From Deltaproteobacteria bacterium (lineage in GTDB: Bacteria > Desulfobacterota > Syntrophia > Syntrophales > UBA2210), in contig JAFCZZ010000002.1 in NCBI GenBank assembly GCA_019314085.1, positions 1-55,806 on the forward strand: DNA of 55,806 bases, in the 5' to 3' direction. The position numbers and the translations under genes are program-made. The notes below the pieces were generated by a model. That model was given only the letters and a program-made list of their open reading frames with translations, was not told the origin of the DNA and ran no database searches. Below are positions 40,932 through 47,010 of the stretch, piece after piece. Within the stretch, counting starts at the first letter, position 1, and every line of letters starts with the position of its first letter.

Positions 40932-41777
40932 ATGCCAGAAGGCGAGAAGGCGATTCGACAGTTTGAGAGGCACATGAGGCTGGAGGCATCTCCGAATACG
41001 GTTCACGTCTATGGGTGGGCACTAAGGAAGGCGAGGGAGATTGCCCACAGGAACCTGCTTGACCTGAAGCCTGTAGAGATCGACGAGATCCGCGCAAAGA
41101 CCAGGGAGATGCTTAGCCCCAAGTCGGCTAGCCTGATAGACGTGGCTCTCCGATGCTTCTATAGGTGGGCTGCGAGGGCATACGCGAAGCCAGAGTTGCT
41201 CGACCTGGCCAGCTTCAGGTCGAAGAAGCCACCCACGGCACCCCGCACGGGGCCGTCGCCAGCCGAGATGGAACGGCTTATCGGGGCCTGCCGGACGCCC
41301 GATGAGCGGGCCCTCCTGCTCACCCTCTACTCCACGGGCTGCCGCATCGGGGAGCTGGTCGGCAACAAGCTGAAGGGGACACAGGGCCTTACGGTGGACC
41401 AGATAGACTGGAAGGAGGGCTCCATACTTATCGAGGGGAAGGGCGGGGCCATAGAGACGGCTTACTTCATTCACTATGCAGAGGAGGCGATGCAGGCTCT
41501 AAGAAGCTACATCGGGATGCACAAGAAGAAGAGGGTCTTTCCCTTTGGATACCAGTATGCTAGGAGCCTGCTTAAGAGGATTGGGGAGAGAGTGGGGATC
41601 AAGCTCACGCCCCACGCCCTTCGCCACGCGGCCGCGACGAATATGATTAGGGGGGGCATCCCTATAGCAGTTGTGAGAGCCGCGTTAAGACACCGATCTA
41701 TGGACTCGACTCTAGTCTATGTGAACTTGAACGCGGAGGACTTCCGTAGAGCTAGGCAAATTCTTGCACAAAAATAA
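40932..41777 (+). CDS. Tyrosine recombinase / integrase (XerA-like)
   Basis: The 281-residue protein has a SAM-like core-binding domain (about residues 1-90) and a catalytic domain with R138 (TGCRIGEL), K170 (EGKGG), H228-x-x-R231 (HALRHAA), H254 (ALRHRS) and nucleophile Y263 (STLVYVN). Length and spacing match archaeal XerA-type enzymes. It could integrate the element into the host chromosome or resolve multimers of the circle. No attachment site was identified. Confidence 0.85.
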   Translation: MPEGEKAIRQFERHMRLEASPNTVHVYGWALRKAREIAHRNLLDLKPVEIDEIRAKTREMLSPKSASLIDVALRCFYRWAARAYAKPELLDLASFRSKKPPTAPRTGPSPAEMERLIGACRTPDERALLLTLYSTGCRIGELVGNKLKGTQGLTVDQIDWKEGSILIEGKGGAIETAYFIHYAEEAMQALRSYIGMHKKKRVFPFGYQYARSLLKRIGERVGIKLTPHALRHAAATNMIRGGIPIAVVRAALRHRSMDSTLVYVNLNAEDFRRARQILAQK

Positions 41778-41994
41778 CTTTGTTAATCTCATTCTCTTTG
41801 CAAAGATGCTTGATTTAGCTATTAGCTTATAGGCTAACTTCTAGAAAACTTATGCGTGCTAATTAAATTGATTTAACCATAATCGGAATTGGAGAATATG
41901 GTCATAAGGGATATTCGAAAGGTTTATAAATGAGTATGCCTTATATATAATGGGTGCCTTTGGTGAGGCACACTAACCGAACGGAGGTGAGAAA
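41778..41994 (+). promoter_or_regulatory. AT-rich intergenic region, ParB promoter and possible centromere
   Basis: These 217 bases are the most AT-rich of the window. They contain an imperfect 23-base palindrome (TTAGCTAT...ATAGGCTAA, 41815-41837), two TATA-like boxes (GTTTATAAA at 41922-41930 and TTATATATAA at 41941-41950), a leader hairpin GTGCCT-TTGGTG-AGGCAC (41954-41971) and ACGGAGGTGAG before ATG 41995. The palindrome near a ParB-like gene is a candidate parS or origin element. Confidence 0.45.
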
Positions 41995-43317
41995 ATGGAA
42001 CAAGTGCAACAAGAGACTCTAGTGAGGCTAAGGCCACAAGACATTAAACGCTGGATTTATGAACGAAAGTATATCAGTAAGGCAGAGGTCCAGGAAATAG
42101 CCCTTTCCCTAGCGACGGGCCAAGTAACCCCGATAACTGTTCGACCGATAGACGGGGGCTTTGAAGGCATAGCCGGATATGTTCGGTGGCTAGCCGCCCA
42201 AGAAGTTGGGTGCGACCTAGAGGCCAAAGTGGTTCACGCGAACGACCTAGAGGCCAAAGAGATTCTCATAAAGGAGAATATCAAAGTCCCTATCAATCCA
42301 CTAGACAGGGCCTATCAGTTGAAGCTTCTTAGGGACGACGGTCTTACAGAGGACGATATAGCCGTGAAGGTCGGAATGACAAAGGCGAACGTCTCGTATT
42401 ACCTAAGCCTTCTAGAGACTTCCACCGAAATCAAGAATGCCGTAGCTAAAGGGGACATACAAATGACCCAAGCTAGGCAGGTCGCCAAGCTTCCCAAAGA
42501 AATGCACAAAGAGGTTCTTCCAGAGGTCAAAGGGAAGAGCGTTAGAGAGGTCAAGCAAATAGTCGAACAGAAGCTTCAAGAGTATAACGAGACAATCCGA
42601 AAGAAACAACTACAGGAGCAAATTCAAGAGATTGAAACGAGACTTCAAGAGATAACTAGTATGGAAGAGGAACGAGAGAGGCTTAAGCAGACAATTGAGG
42701 AATGCGACGCCGAGATAAAGAGGCTTAAGAAAGAGACTCCTAGAGAACTTCAGAATATCGTTGTGAAGGTCTCAAAGATTGAAATGGAATACTTCCCCAA
42801 AGTGGAAGAGCAGTCTAGACTGCAAACAGAGGTTCAAGAAATCAAGACGACCCTAGCGGAAAAGGATAAAGAGAGGCTAGAGGCTAGCCTAAAGGAGGAA
42901 GAAAAGCGATTCAGGGGACTAGTAAAGCAAATTCAGAACCTAGAGGAACAACTGAAGAGGCTCAAGCAGTCTAAGGAAGAGGCAGGCCAAAAAATCAAGA
43001 GAATGACGCAAGAGCTGAAGGAAGTCAAGAGGCTCGAACGTAGGCTAGGAGAGGCAGAGAAGAAGCTAGAGAAGGTTACAACGGAGGTTGAGAGGAAGAG
43101 GAAGGCTTATGACGCCGAAATCAAGAATTTCGACAACCTCAAGAGAATGGCCGAGTCATACCAGAAGGAAGTAATCGAAAAGAGGAATGCCCTCACACAA
43201 AGAATCTTTGAGGCCAAAGAGACTATCAGGAGACTCAACCCAAAGATTAGGCCAAAAGCCGAACTAGAGAAAAAGCTGGAAGAATTGCGGGATGAATTGG
43301 CAAAGATAAAGGCCTAG
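41995..43317 (+). CDS. ParB-like protein with long coiled coil
   Basis: The 440-residue protein has a ParB-type N-terminal domain (residues about 10-110: TPITVRPIDGGFEGIAGYVRW, ENIKVPINPLDRA) and a helix-turn-helix (about 115-150, LTEDDIAVKVGMTKANVSYY). It then has an unusually long charged coiled coil (about 195-440) instead of the short ParB C-terminal dimer domain. The CTP-binding G-E-R-R motif reads G-Y-V-R. Codons are clearly A-richer than in the neighbours, suggesting separate origin. It may bind a site nearby for partition or act as a nucleoid or clamp-like protein. Confidence 0.75.
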   Translation: MEQVQQETLVRLRPQDIKRWIYERKYISKAEVQEIALSLATGQVTPITVRPIDGGFEGIAGYVRWLAAQEVGCDLEAKVVHANDLEAKEILIKENIKVPINPLDRAYQLKLLRDDGLTEDDIAVKVGMTKANVSYYLSLLETSTEIKNAVAKGDIQMTQARQVAKLPKEMHKEVLPEVKGKSVREVKQIVEQKLQEYNETIRKKQLQEQIQEIETRLQEITSMEEERERLKQTIEECDAEIKRLKKETPRELQNIVVKVSKIEMEYFPKVEEQSRLQTEVQEIKTTLAEKDKERLEASLKEEEKRFRGLVKQIQNLEEQLKRLKQSKEEAGQKIKRMTQELKEVKRLERRLGEAEKKLEKVTTEVERKRKAYDAEIKNFDNLKRMAESYQKEVIEKRNALTQRIFEAKETIRRLNPKIRPKAELEKKLEELRDELAKIKA

Positions 43318-43332
43318 ACCGCAATTCTCTTC

Positions 43333-43359
43333 TTTTTTTTTAAATCGTTACTTTTTTTT
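43333..43359 (+). terminator. Double T-tract terminator after the ParB-like gene
   Basis: Runs of nine and eight T (43333-43341 and 43352-43359) follow the ParB-like stop by 16-42 bases. Oligo-T tracts are the archaeal transcription stop signal. Confidence 0.6.
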
Positions 43360-43498
43360 GGGCTATTCGGCTTTTGAATCGCATTTTCGGAAAGCCCTAA
43401 CTTTTCAAGCCGTAGATTTCTCACGGGGATAAAGCGATTTAACCCTTTTAGCCTCTTTCTGCATCTAGCATCTAGTTGGATCTAGTTACAACCCGAAA

Positions 43499-43561
43499 TG
43501 TGGATAGATAGGGAGGGTTCTCCCTGCTCCTATCGCGATCGGCTTGCCCTATCTATCCACA
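43499..43561. repeat. Perfect 15-bp inverted repeat
   Basis: Arm TGTGGATAGATAGGG at 43499-43513 is the exact reverse complement of CCCTATCTATCCACA at 43547-43561, with a 33-base centre. The centre contains CTCCCT, which can pair with AGGGAG of the left arm, and the palindrome ATCGCGAT. It could extrude as a cruciform or bind an initiator dimer. Confidence 0.85.
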
Positions 43562-43582
43562 CGGGAACTCTTCCAAAAGGTC

Positions 43583-43609
43583 CCAGAAGTTCCAGAAGTT
43601 CCAGAGGCT
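43583..43609 (+). repeat. Iteron-like 9-bp direct repeats
   Basis: CCAGAAGTT occurs twice in tandem and a third copy is changed at its end (CCAGAGGCT). They lie 22 bases after the long inverted repeat, in non-coding DNA. They are candidate initiator-binding repeats. Confidence 0.55.
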
Positions 43610-43659
43610 TGGCCTCGAACCTCAAGCACCATTCCTCACCACTTTTCGAGGCAGAAGCC

Positions 43660-43695
43660 CCGGAATGCCCCTCTCTAAGGAGGGAGGCACGGAGG
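43660..43695 (+). promoter_or_regulatory. Leader hairpin element 1
   Basis: CCG (43660-43662), bulge GAA, T, then GCC/GGC and CCTC/GAGG stems, A, and CGG (43690-43692) that pairs back to the CCG. The closing CGG is part of the CGGAGG ribosome site of the gene at 43704. One of five copies of a shared design. Confidence 0.65.
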
Positions 43696-43703
43696 TGCGT
43701 GAT

Positions 43704-44021
43704 ATGGTAAGTCTGCTTCAAGACGAGATTCAGGTTCGATCCGGCGAGGCGGTAATCTACATCGAGAAGCACGCGCCCGCAGGGGTGTGGAAAAAGACCT
43801 GGTTCTCGGTCTGCTACGAGTGCAAGGGGTGTTGGCACGGCTGCGGGGGGAGCAGTCCAACAGACAACGAGGCCAAGATCAACGAGTTCGTCCAGCGGAT
43901 AAAGAAGCAGATCGAGAACTGTAAGCTCTGGGCGGCGGAGGGCAAGAAGAGCGGTCCGAAGATCAGGAAGATTGTGGATTTCAGGCGGATCGGTAGGCAG
44001 ACCACACTAGACAGCCTCTAA
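43704..44021 (+). CDS. Small cysteine-rich protein before Ku
   Basis: ATG 43704 is chosen for its distance from CGGAGG. The 105-residue protein has a beta-type N-terminal half, with CYECKGCWHGCGG forming a tight C-x2-C-x2-C-x3-C cluster, and a helical basic C-terminal half. The cluster could bind zinc or an iron-sulphur centre. The function is unknown. Its stop is directly followed by the next leader hairpin and the Ku gene. Confidence 0.55.
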   Translation: MVSLLQDEIQVRSGEAVIYIEKHAPAGVWKKTWFSVCYECKGCWHGCGGSSPTDNEAKINEFVQRIKKQIENCKLWAAEGKKSGPKIRKIVDFRRIGRQTTLDSL

Positions 44022-44023
44022 GC

Positions 44024-44072
44024 CCGGAATGCCCCCTGCATCTCTTTGCGGGTTGCAGGGGGCACGGAGGTG
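44024..44072 (+). promoter_or_regulatory. Leader hairpin element 2 (before Ku)
   Basis: CCG (44024-44026), bulge GAA, T, a perfect 10-bp stem GCCCCCTGCA / TGCAGGGGGC (44031-44040 and 44054-44063), A, and CGG (44065-44067). The CGG continues into the ribosome site CGGAGGTGAG, six bases before TTG 44078. It is the clearest copy of the element. Confidence 0.75.
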
Positions 44073-44077
44073 AGAGT

Positions 44078-44929
44078 TTGAGGCCGTGGAGAACGGTTGA
44101 CCTCTCCTTCGGCCTGGTGTGTATCCCAACACAGATATACACCATTCAGGTGGAGAGGTCTGGGACAGGCCTAGGCTCCTACTGCCCCGACTGTCGGGGG
44201 AGGATAGGGCTTAGGCGGTATTGCAAGGCGTGTGGGAAGACCTTCCACACCTCTGACGACCCCTTCAAGGAGGAGGGGGCGTCTCGCTGGCAGGACATCC
44301 TGAAGGGCGTCGAGGCCGGCGGGCGGGTCGTGGTGATCGAGAACCACGAGCTTGAGGAGATCAAGCCACCGTCGAGCAGGCAGGTCTCCATCGAGTATTT
44401 CGTGCCCGTCGAGGCTTTGAGCCGGTCGCTGCACCTATACGTCCACACCGTCTATCTGCTGCGTGCCGCGGTTCCGAAGAGCGGGAGGACTCCTGTGGAC
44501 AATACGCACTACCGGAAGGCCCTCTCGCTGTTGAGGGAGGCTATGGCACGTAGGAAGGTGGTCGGTGTGGCGAAGGTCTGCCTCTCGGCTGGCCGCGAGC
44601 ACTACGCCCTTATCTGGCCCGACGGCAAGAACCTGTTGCTCCTCTTGCTCCGATACGGGTCGGAGGTCAGGGCGGACTGGCTTGCCGAGGCCGAGGAGGA
44701 CTACGAGGGCATTGAGCCCACCGAAGAGGAGCTTAAGATGGGCGAGATGCTCGTCGAGTCTATGACCAAGCCGCAGATCGAGCCGGTCGGGGAGGACGCC
44801 TACGTCGAGAACCTGAAGAAGCTGATCGAGGCTAAGCTTCAGGGCGTGGAGCCAGAGATCGAGAGGCCGAAGCCAACGGAGCCGACGCTGGACCTGGTCG
44901 CAGCGTTGAAGGCGTCCATCCAGAGATAG
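44078..44929 (+). CDS. ku: Ku-family DNA end-binding protein
   Basis: The 283-residue protein matches prokaryotic Ku: an N-terminal RTVDLSFGLVCIPTQIY, a cysteine-bearing segment with CPDC and CKACGKTF, ELEEIKPPSSRQVSIEYFVP, SAGREHYALIWPDGKNLLLLLLRYGSEVR, and a final EMLVESMTKPQIEP then LKKLIEAKLQG. The spacing and length are normal for bacterial/archaeal Ku, but the four zinc-type cysteines are an addition. Ku rings bind double-strand ends. No LigD, ligase or polymerase partner was recognised, so it may protect viral ends (compare Mu Gam) or recruit a host ligase. TTG start. Confidence 0.85.
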   Translation: MRPWRTVDLSFGLVCIPTQIYTIQVERSGTGLGSYCPDCRGRIGLRRYCKACGKTFHTSDDPFKEEGASRWQDILKGVEAGGRVVVIENHELEEIKPPSSRQVSIEYFVPVEALSRSLHLYVHTVYLLRAAVPKSGRTPVDNTHYRKALSLLREAMARRKVVGVAKVCLSAGREHYALIWPDGKNLLLLLLRYGSEVRADWLAEAEEDYEGIEPTEEELKMGEMLVESMTKPQIEPVGEDAYVENLKKLIEAKLQGVEPEIERPKPTEPTLDLVAALKASIQR

Positions 44930-44949
44930 GGCAGAGATAAGGAGGTGAT

Positions 44950-45195
44950 ATGTTGCCGAAGTGCCCCAAGTGTGGTATGGAGATCCACTTCCTGCTCAAC
45001 GACACGGCAGCCAAGATCAGATACGAGGTTACCATCGGAGAGTCAGGTAGCTTGGTCTTCGAGAAACTCGACCATTCCGTCAACCCGCGGGACTGCAACA
45101 TCTACTTCTGTCCAGAGTGCTACGAGGATCTCTTCGAGGACGACAGCGAGGCAGAGAAGTTTCTCAAGGGCGAGTCCGTCGAGGTGGTCAAGTGA
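44950..45195 (+). CDS. Small double zinc-ribbon protein
   Basis: The 81-residue protein has CPKC at the start and CPEC in the middle, a classical zinc ribbon with a beta-rich insert, and an acidic tail. GGAGGTGAT precedes ATG 44950. It is probably a nucleic-acid- or protein-binding adaptor made with Ku. Its end overlaps the next GTG. Confidence 0.6.
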   Translation: MLPKCPKCGMEIHFLLNDTAAKIRYEVTIGESGSLVFEKLDHSVNPRDCNIYFCPECYEDLFEDDSEAEKFLKGESVEVVK

Positions 45196-45383
45196 CGGGG
45201 AAGCAAGGAATAAAAGTCGGGGACAGTGTGCTGGTGTCCTACTTCGGAGTGGTTCACCGAGCCAAGGTGATCCGTGTCGGTCGGACACGGGTTCGAGTCA
45301 GGTTCCGCAACGTCTCGGGCTGGGAGGTGGAGGCTTGGAGGCCCATCTCCCAGGTCAAGATAGTCGAGGAGGCGGACAGATGA
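45192..45383 (+). CDS. Small SH3-like/Tudor-type protein
   Basis: From GTG 45192 (overlapping the previous stop) the 63 residues have GIKVGDSVLVSYFGVVHRAK, VIRVGRTRVRVRF and WEVEAWRPISQV. These are five strands typical of a KOW/SH3-like barrel as in DNA-repair or ribosomal proteins. It likely binds nucleic acid. The longer open frame upstream is a shadow. Confidence 0.5.
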   Translation: MTGKQGIKVGDSVLVSYFGVVHRAKVIRVGRTRVRVRFRNVSGWEVEAWRPISQVKIVEEADR

Positions 45384-45652
45384 CTGGGAGACCAGAGGCG
45401 AGGAAAGAGACCTCGAGAATCATAAGTCCCCGTGGATGGAAGTTGGGCAGAAGATCGAGGGAGACAGAGAAGGAGAAGGAGATTCGGAGCCGTATATGTC
45501 CCCTGATGTCTCAGCGGGCCTCGGCAGGTATGCCCGTCTACTGCGTCGAGAGAGGGTGTATGTGGTGGGACGAGCAGTGGGGTCAATGCGTATTGCAAAC
45601 GCTGGCCGATGCTCTCCGCTACATAGACTCGACGCTAGAACGGAGGGGATAA
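45380..45652 (+). CDS. Small basic hypothetical protein
   Basis: ATG 45380 overlaps the previous stop (ATGA) and gives 90 residues: a very basic N-terminal half and a C-terminal half with CVERGCMWWDEQWGQC, three cysteines that may bind metal. No family is recognised. The gene after it has a separate ribosome site. Confidence 0.45.
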   Translation: MTGRPEARKETSRIISPRGWKLGRRSRETEKEKEIRSRICPLMSQRASAGMPVYCVERGCMWWDEQWGQCVLQTLADALRYIDSTLERRG

Positions 45653-45654
45653 AA

Positions 45655-45939
45655 ATGGCAAGGATCGAGGAGACCAAGATCGACGATGAGACGACGGTGA
45701 TCCGAATCGTCCTCGGGCCCAAGGACGACAGGGTGTGCGACGTTTGCAACGACCTGCTCATCCAGTGGTCCGACGAGGAGGAGAGGCTCGTGGCCGTGAA
45801 GAGGTGCTACGCCACCTACTACGGCCTGGTCTGCCAGAAGTGCTTCGACAGGATGCTCAAAGGAGCCCAGAAGCACAACGAGCCCATCGAGGTCTATGCA
45901 GGGTGGTCAGAGGGCGAGGCCTACAACTGGCCCTACTAA
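45655..45939 (+). CDS. Small zinc-finger protein
   Basis: ATG 45655 follows ACGGAGGGG at good distance. The longer frame starting at 45436 overlaps the neighbour and lacks support. The 94-residue protein has CDVCND and, later, CQKCFD, forming a treble-clef-like pair. It is a likely adaptor or regulator of unknown target. A T tract follows its stop. Confidence 0.55.
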   Translation: MARIEETKIDDETTVIRIVLGPKDDRVCDVCNDLLIQWSDEEERLVAVKRCYATYYGLVCQKCFDRMLKGAQKHNEPIEVYAGWSEGEAYNWPY

Positions 45940-45950
45940 CCGCCCCTTTC

Positions 45951-45957
45951 TTTTTTT
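45951..45957 (+). terminator. T-tract terminator
   Basis: Seven T follow a C-rich stretch 12 bases after the stop of the zinc protein at 45939 and directly precede leader hairpin 3. Confidence 0.55.
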
Positions 45958-45961
45958 AGCC

Positions 45962-45999
45962 CCGGAATCCCCCGCCCACGTGGGTAGGGGACGGAGGTG
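45962..45999 (+). promoter_or_regulatory. Leader hairpin element 3
   Basis: CCG (45962-45964), bulge GAA, T paired with A45991, CCCC/GGGG, a small internal loop and CCC/GGG, then CGG (45992-45994) in CGGAGGTGAG before ATG 46005. The stem sequence differs from copies 1 and 2 while the pairing is kept. Confidence 0.7.
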
Positions 46000-46004
46000 A
46001 GTAT

Positions 46005-46301
46005 ATGGACATAAGGTGTAGGGTCTGTGGCGAGCCTTGGGACGCATACGGGATTCGCCACGGAGACATGACGCCGAGGGAGGCCAAGGCCTTCCTCATG
46101 GGGCTTGGCTGCCCCTCCTGCAAGGGACACCCACCCGACCCCGAAGGCAAACCGAGGGAGGGACGACTCTTCGACTTCCTCTACGATGTCACCGAGGCAA
46201 GCGACGAGGACCCCGTCGAGTTGATCGACGAAGCACTACAAGGCGAGGTCAAAAAGGAGAAGGGCTTGACGTGGGAAAGCTACGTCGGCAGCGAGGAATA
46301 G
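46005..46301 (+). CDS. Small zinc-ribbon protein
   Basis: The 98-residue protein begins with CRVCGEPWD and has CPSCKG near residue 38, one zinc ribbon, followed by an acidic helical half. Its ribosome site is the end of leader hairpin 3. Function is unknown; it is a likely nucleic-acid-binding adaptor within the replication region. Confidence 0.6.
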   Translation: MDIRCRVCGEPWDAYGIRHGDMTPREAKAFLMGLGCPSCKGHPPDPEGKPREGRLFDFLYDVTEASDEDPVELIDEALQGEVKKEKGLTWESYVGSEE

Positions 46302-46763
46302 GTGTCACAGATGCCCAGCGGGTTAACATCCCTACTAAGGGCGGTTAGCGGCCCCCTGATAGTATGGCCTGGCCAAGAGAACAGCCTCCCCGAGAACCTC
46401 AAAAGCTGGGTCATACTCGACAGACTCGCAAACGAGTATCAGAACGAGAAAAACGGGGAGGAACTCGCCTCGGAGGGCGAGGCCCTCCTCTATCTCTTCA
46501 CGGCGAGCTTGGTTCAGCCCTTCGACCGCGACTGGTTCGAGATATACAGCTACCTCTTCCAGAAATACTGCAAAGCCAGACAAATCGACATTCCATCGGG
46601 GATAAACCCGCCAGAGACGTTGAACCAGTATCAGCAAAGCCTCCTCGACAATCTGAGAAGGTGGATCCACAGACAGTCGATGAACGCTATGCCAAAAACC
46701 CGGAGAGCGAGAAAGCAACCCGAAGTAAAGAAAGGCCAGTGCAGCATCCTCGACTTCAGCTAG
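46302..46763 (+). CDS. Hypothetical helical protein
   Basis: The 153-residue protein (GTG 46302, directly after the previous stop; ATG 46311 possible) is mainly helical with many aromatics. Its C-terminus, KKGQCSILDFS, ends in a pattern (Q-x-x-(I/L)-x-x-(F/Y)) reminiscent of a PCNA-interacting peptide (QCSILDF). That would fit the clamp-like gene downstream, but it is only a short match. Confidence 0.5.
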   Translation: MSQMPSGLTSLLRAVSGPLIVWPGQENSLPENLKSWVILDRLANEYQNEKNGEELASEGEALLYLFTASLVQPFDRDWFEIYSYLFQKYCKARQIDIPSGINPPETLNQYQQSLLDNLRRWIHRQSMNAMPKTRRARKQPEVKKGQCSILDFS

Positions 46764-46783
46764 CTTGAACAGGAGGTGGATTT

Positions 46784-46915
46784 ATGGACGACAAGGTGTT
46801 GGAGGCACTCAACGCCCAGACGAAGTATCTACACGACATTAGAACCAGAGCGGGGTGGATACTCCTCGCAGTGTGGATACAGCTCCTACTCTTCATCGCT
46901 GTATTTATCCTGTGA
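46784..46915 (+). CDS. 43-residue single-pass membrane protein
   Basis: A short open frame from ATG 46784 with AGGAGGTGG at ideal spacing. It encodes a charged N-terminal helix and one strong membrane helix (about residues 24-43) at the very C-terminus, a tail-anchored design. The function is unknown. A T tract follows. Confidence 0.6.
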   Translation: MDDKVLEALNAQTKYLHDIRTRAGWILLAVWIQLLLFIAVFIL

Positions 46916-46930
46916 GAATCCACCCCCTTC

Positions 46931-46937
46931 TTTTTTT
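46931..46937 (+). terminator. T-tract terminator
   Basis: Seven T follow the stop of the small membrane protein by 15 bases and precede leader hairpin 4, the same order as at 45951. Confidence 0.55.
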
Positions 46938-46946
46938 CTATCTACC

Positions 46947-46981
46947 CCGGAATCCCCTTCTCGACAGAGAGGGGACGGAGG
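46947..46981 (+). promoter_or_regulatory. Leader hairpin element 4 (before the clamp-like gene)
   Basis: CCG (46947-46949), bulge GAA, T paired with A46975, CCCCT/AGGGG, TC/GA around GACA, then CGG (46976-46978) in CGGAGG. Here the CGGAGG is followed by a further 30 bases containing a second ribosome site (GGAGGTG, 46999-47005) and a short ATG-started 11-codon frame (46997-47032) that overlaps the TTG start of the clamp-like gene. Confidence 0.65.
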
Positions 46982-47010
46982 AAAAAGAAGTAAAAAATGG
47001 AGGTGTTCTA

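Larger units (their letters stand above)
43318..43703. other. Non-coding region, candidate replication origin
   Basis: This is the longest gene-free stretch (386 bases). It holds T tracts, an AT-rich part, three ATCTAG units (43463, 43470, 43480), a perfect 15-base inverted repeat (43499-43513 and 43547-43561) enclosing a smaller hairpin and the palindrome ATCGCGAT (43532-43539), and three 9-base direct repeats CCAGAAGTT/CCAGAAGTT/CCAGAGGCT (43583-43609). It ends with a leader hairpin. Inverted repeat, iteron-like repeats and AT-rich DNA directly before the DNA-handling genes are the usual parts of an origin. Confidence 0.5.

Noticed and set aside
44945..45652. 235-codon open frame as one gene
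   Set aside because: Its first 145 codons overlap two better supported genes; only the part from ATG 45380 fits the operon layout.
45436..45939. 167-codon start for the zinc protein
   Set aside because: It overlaps the preceding gene for over 200 bases, whereas ATG 45655 has a good ribosome site.
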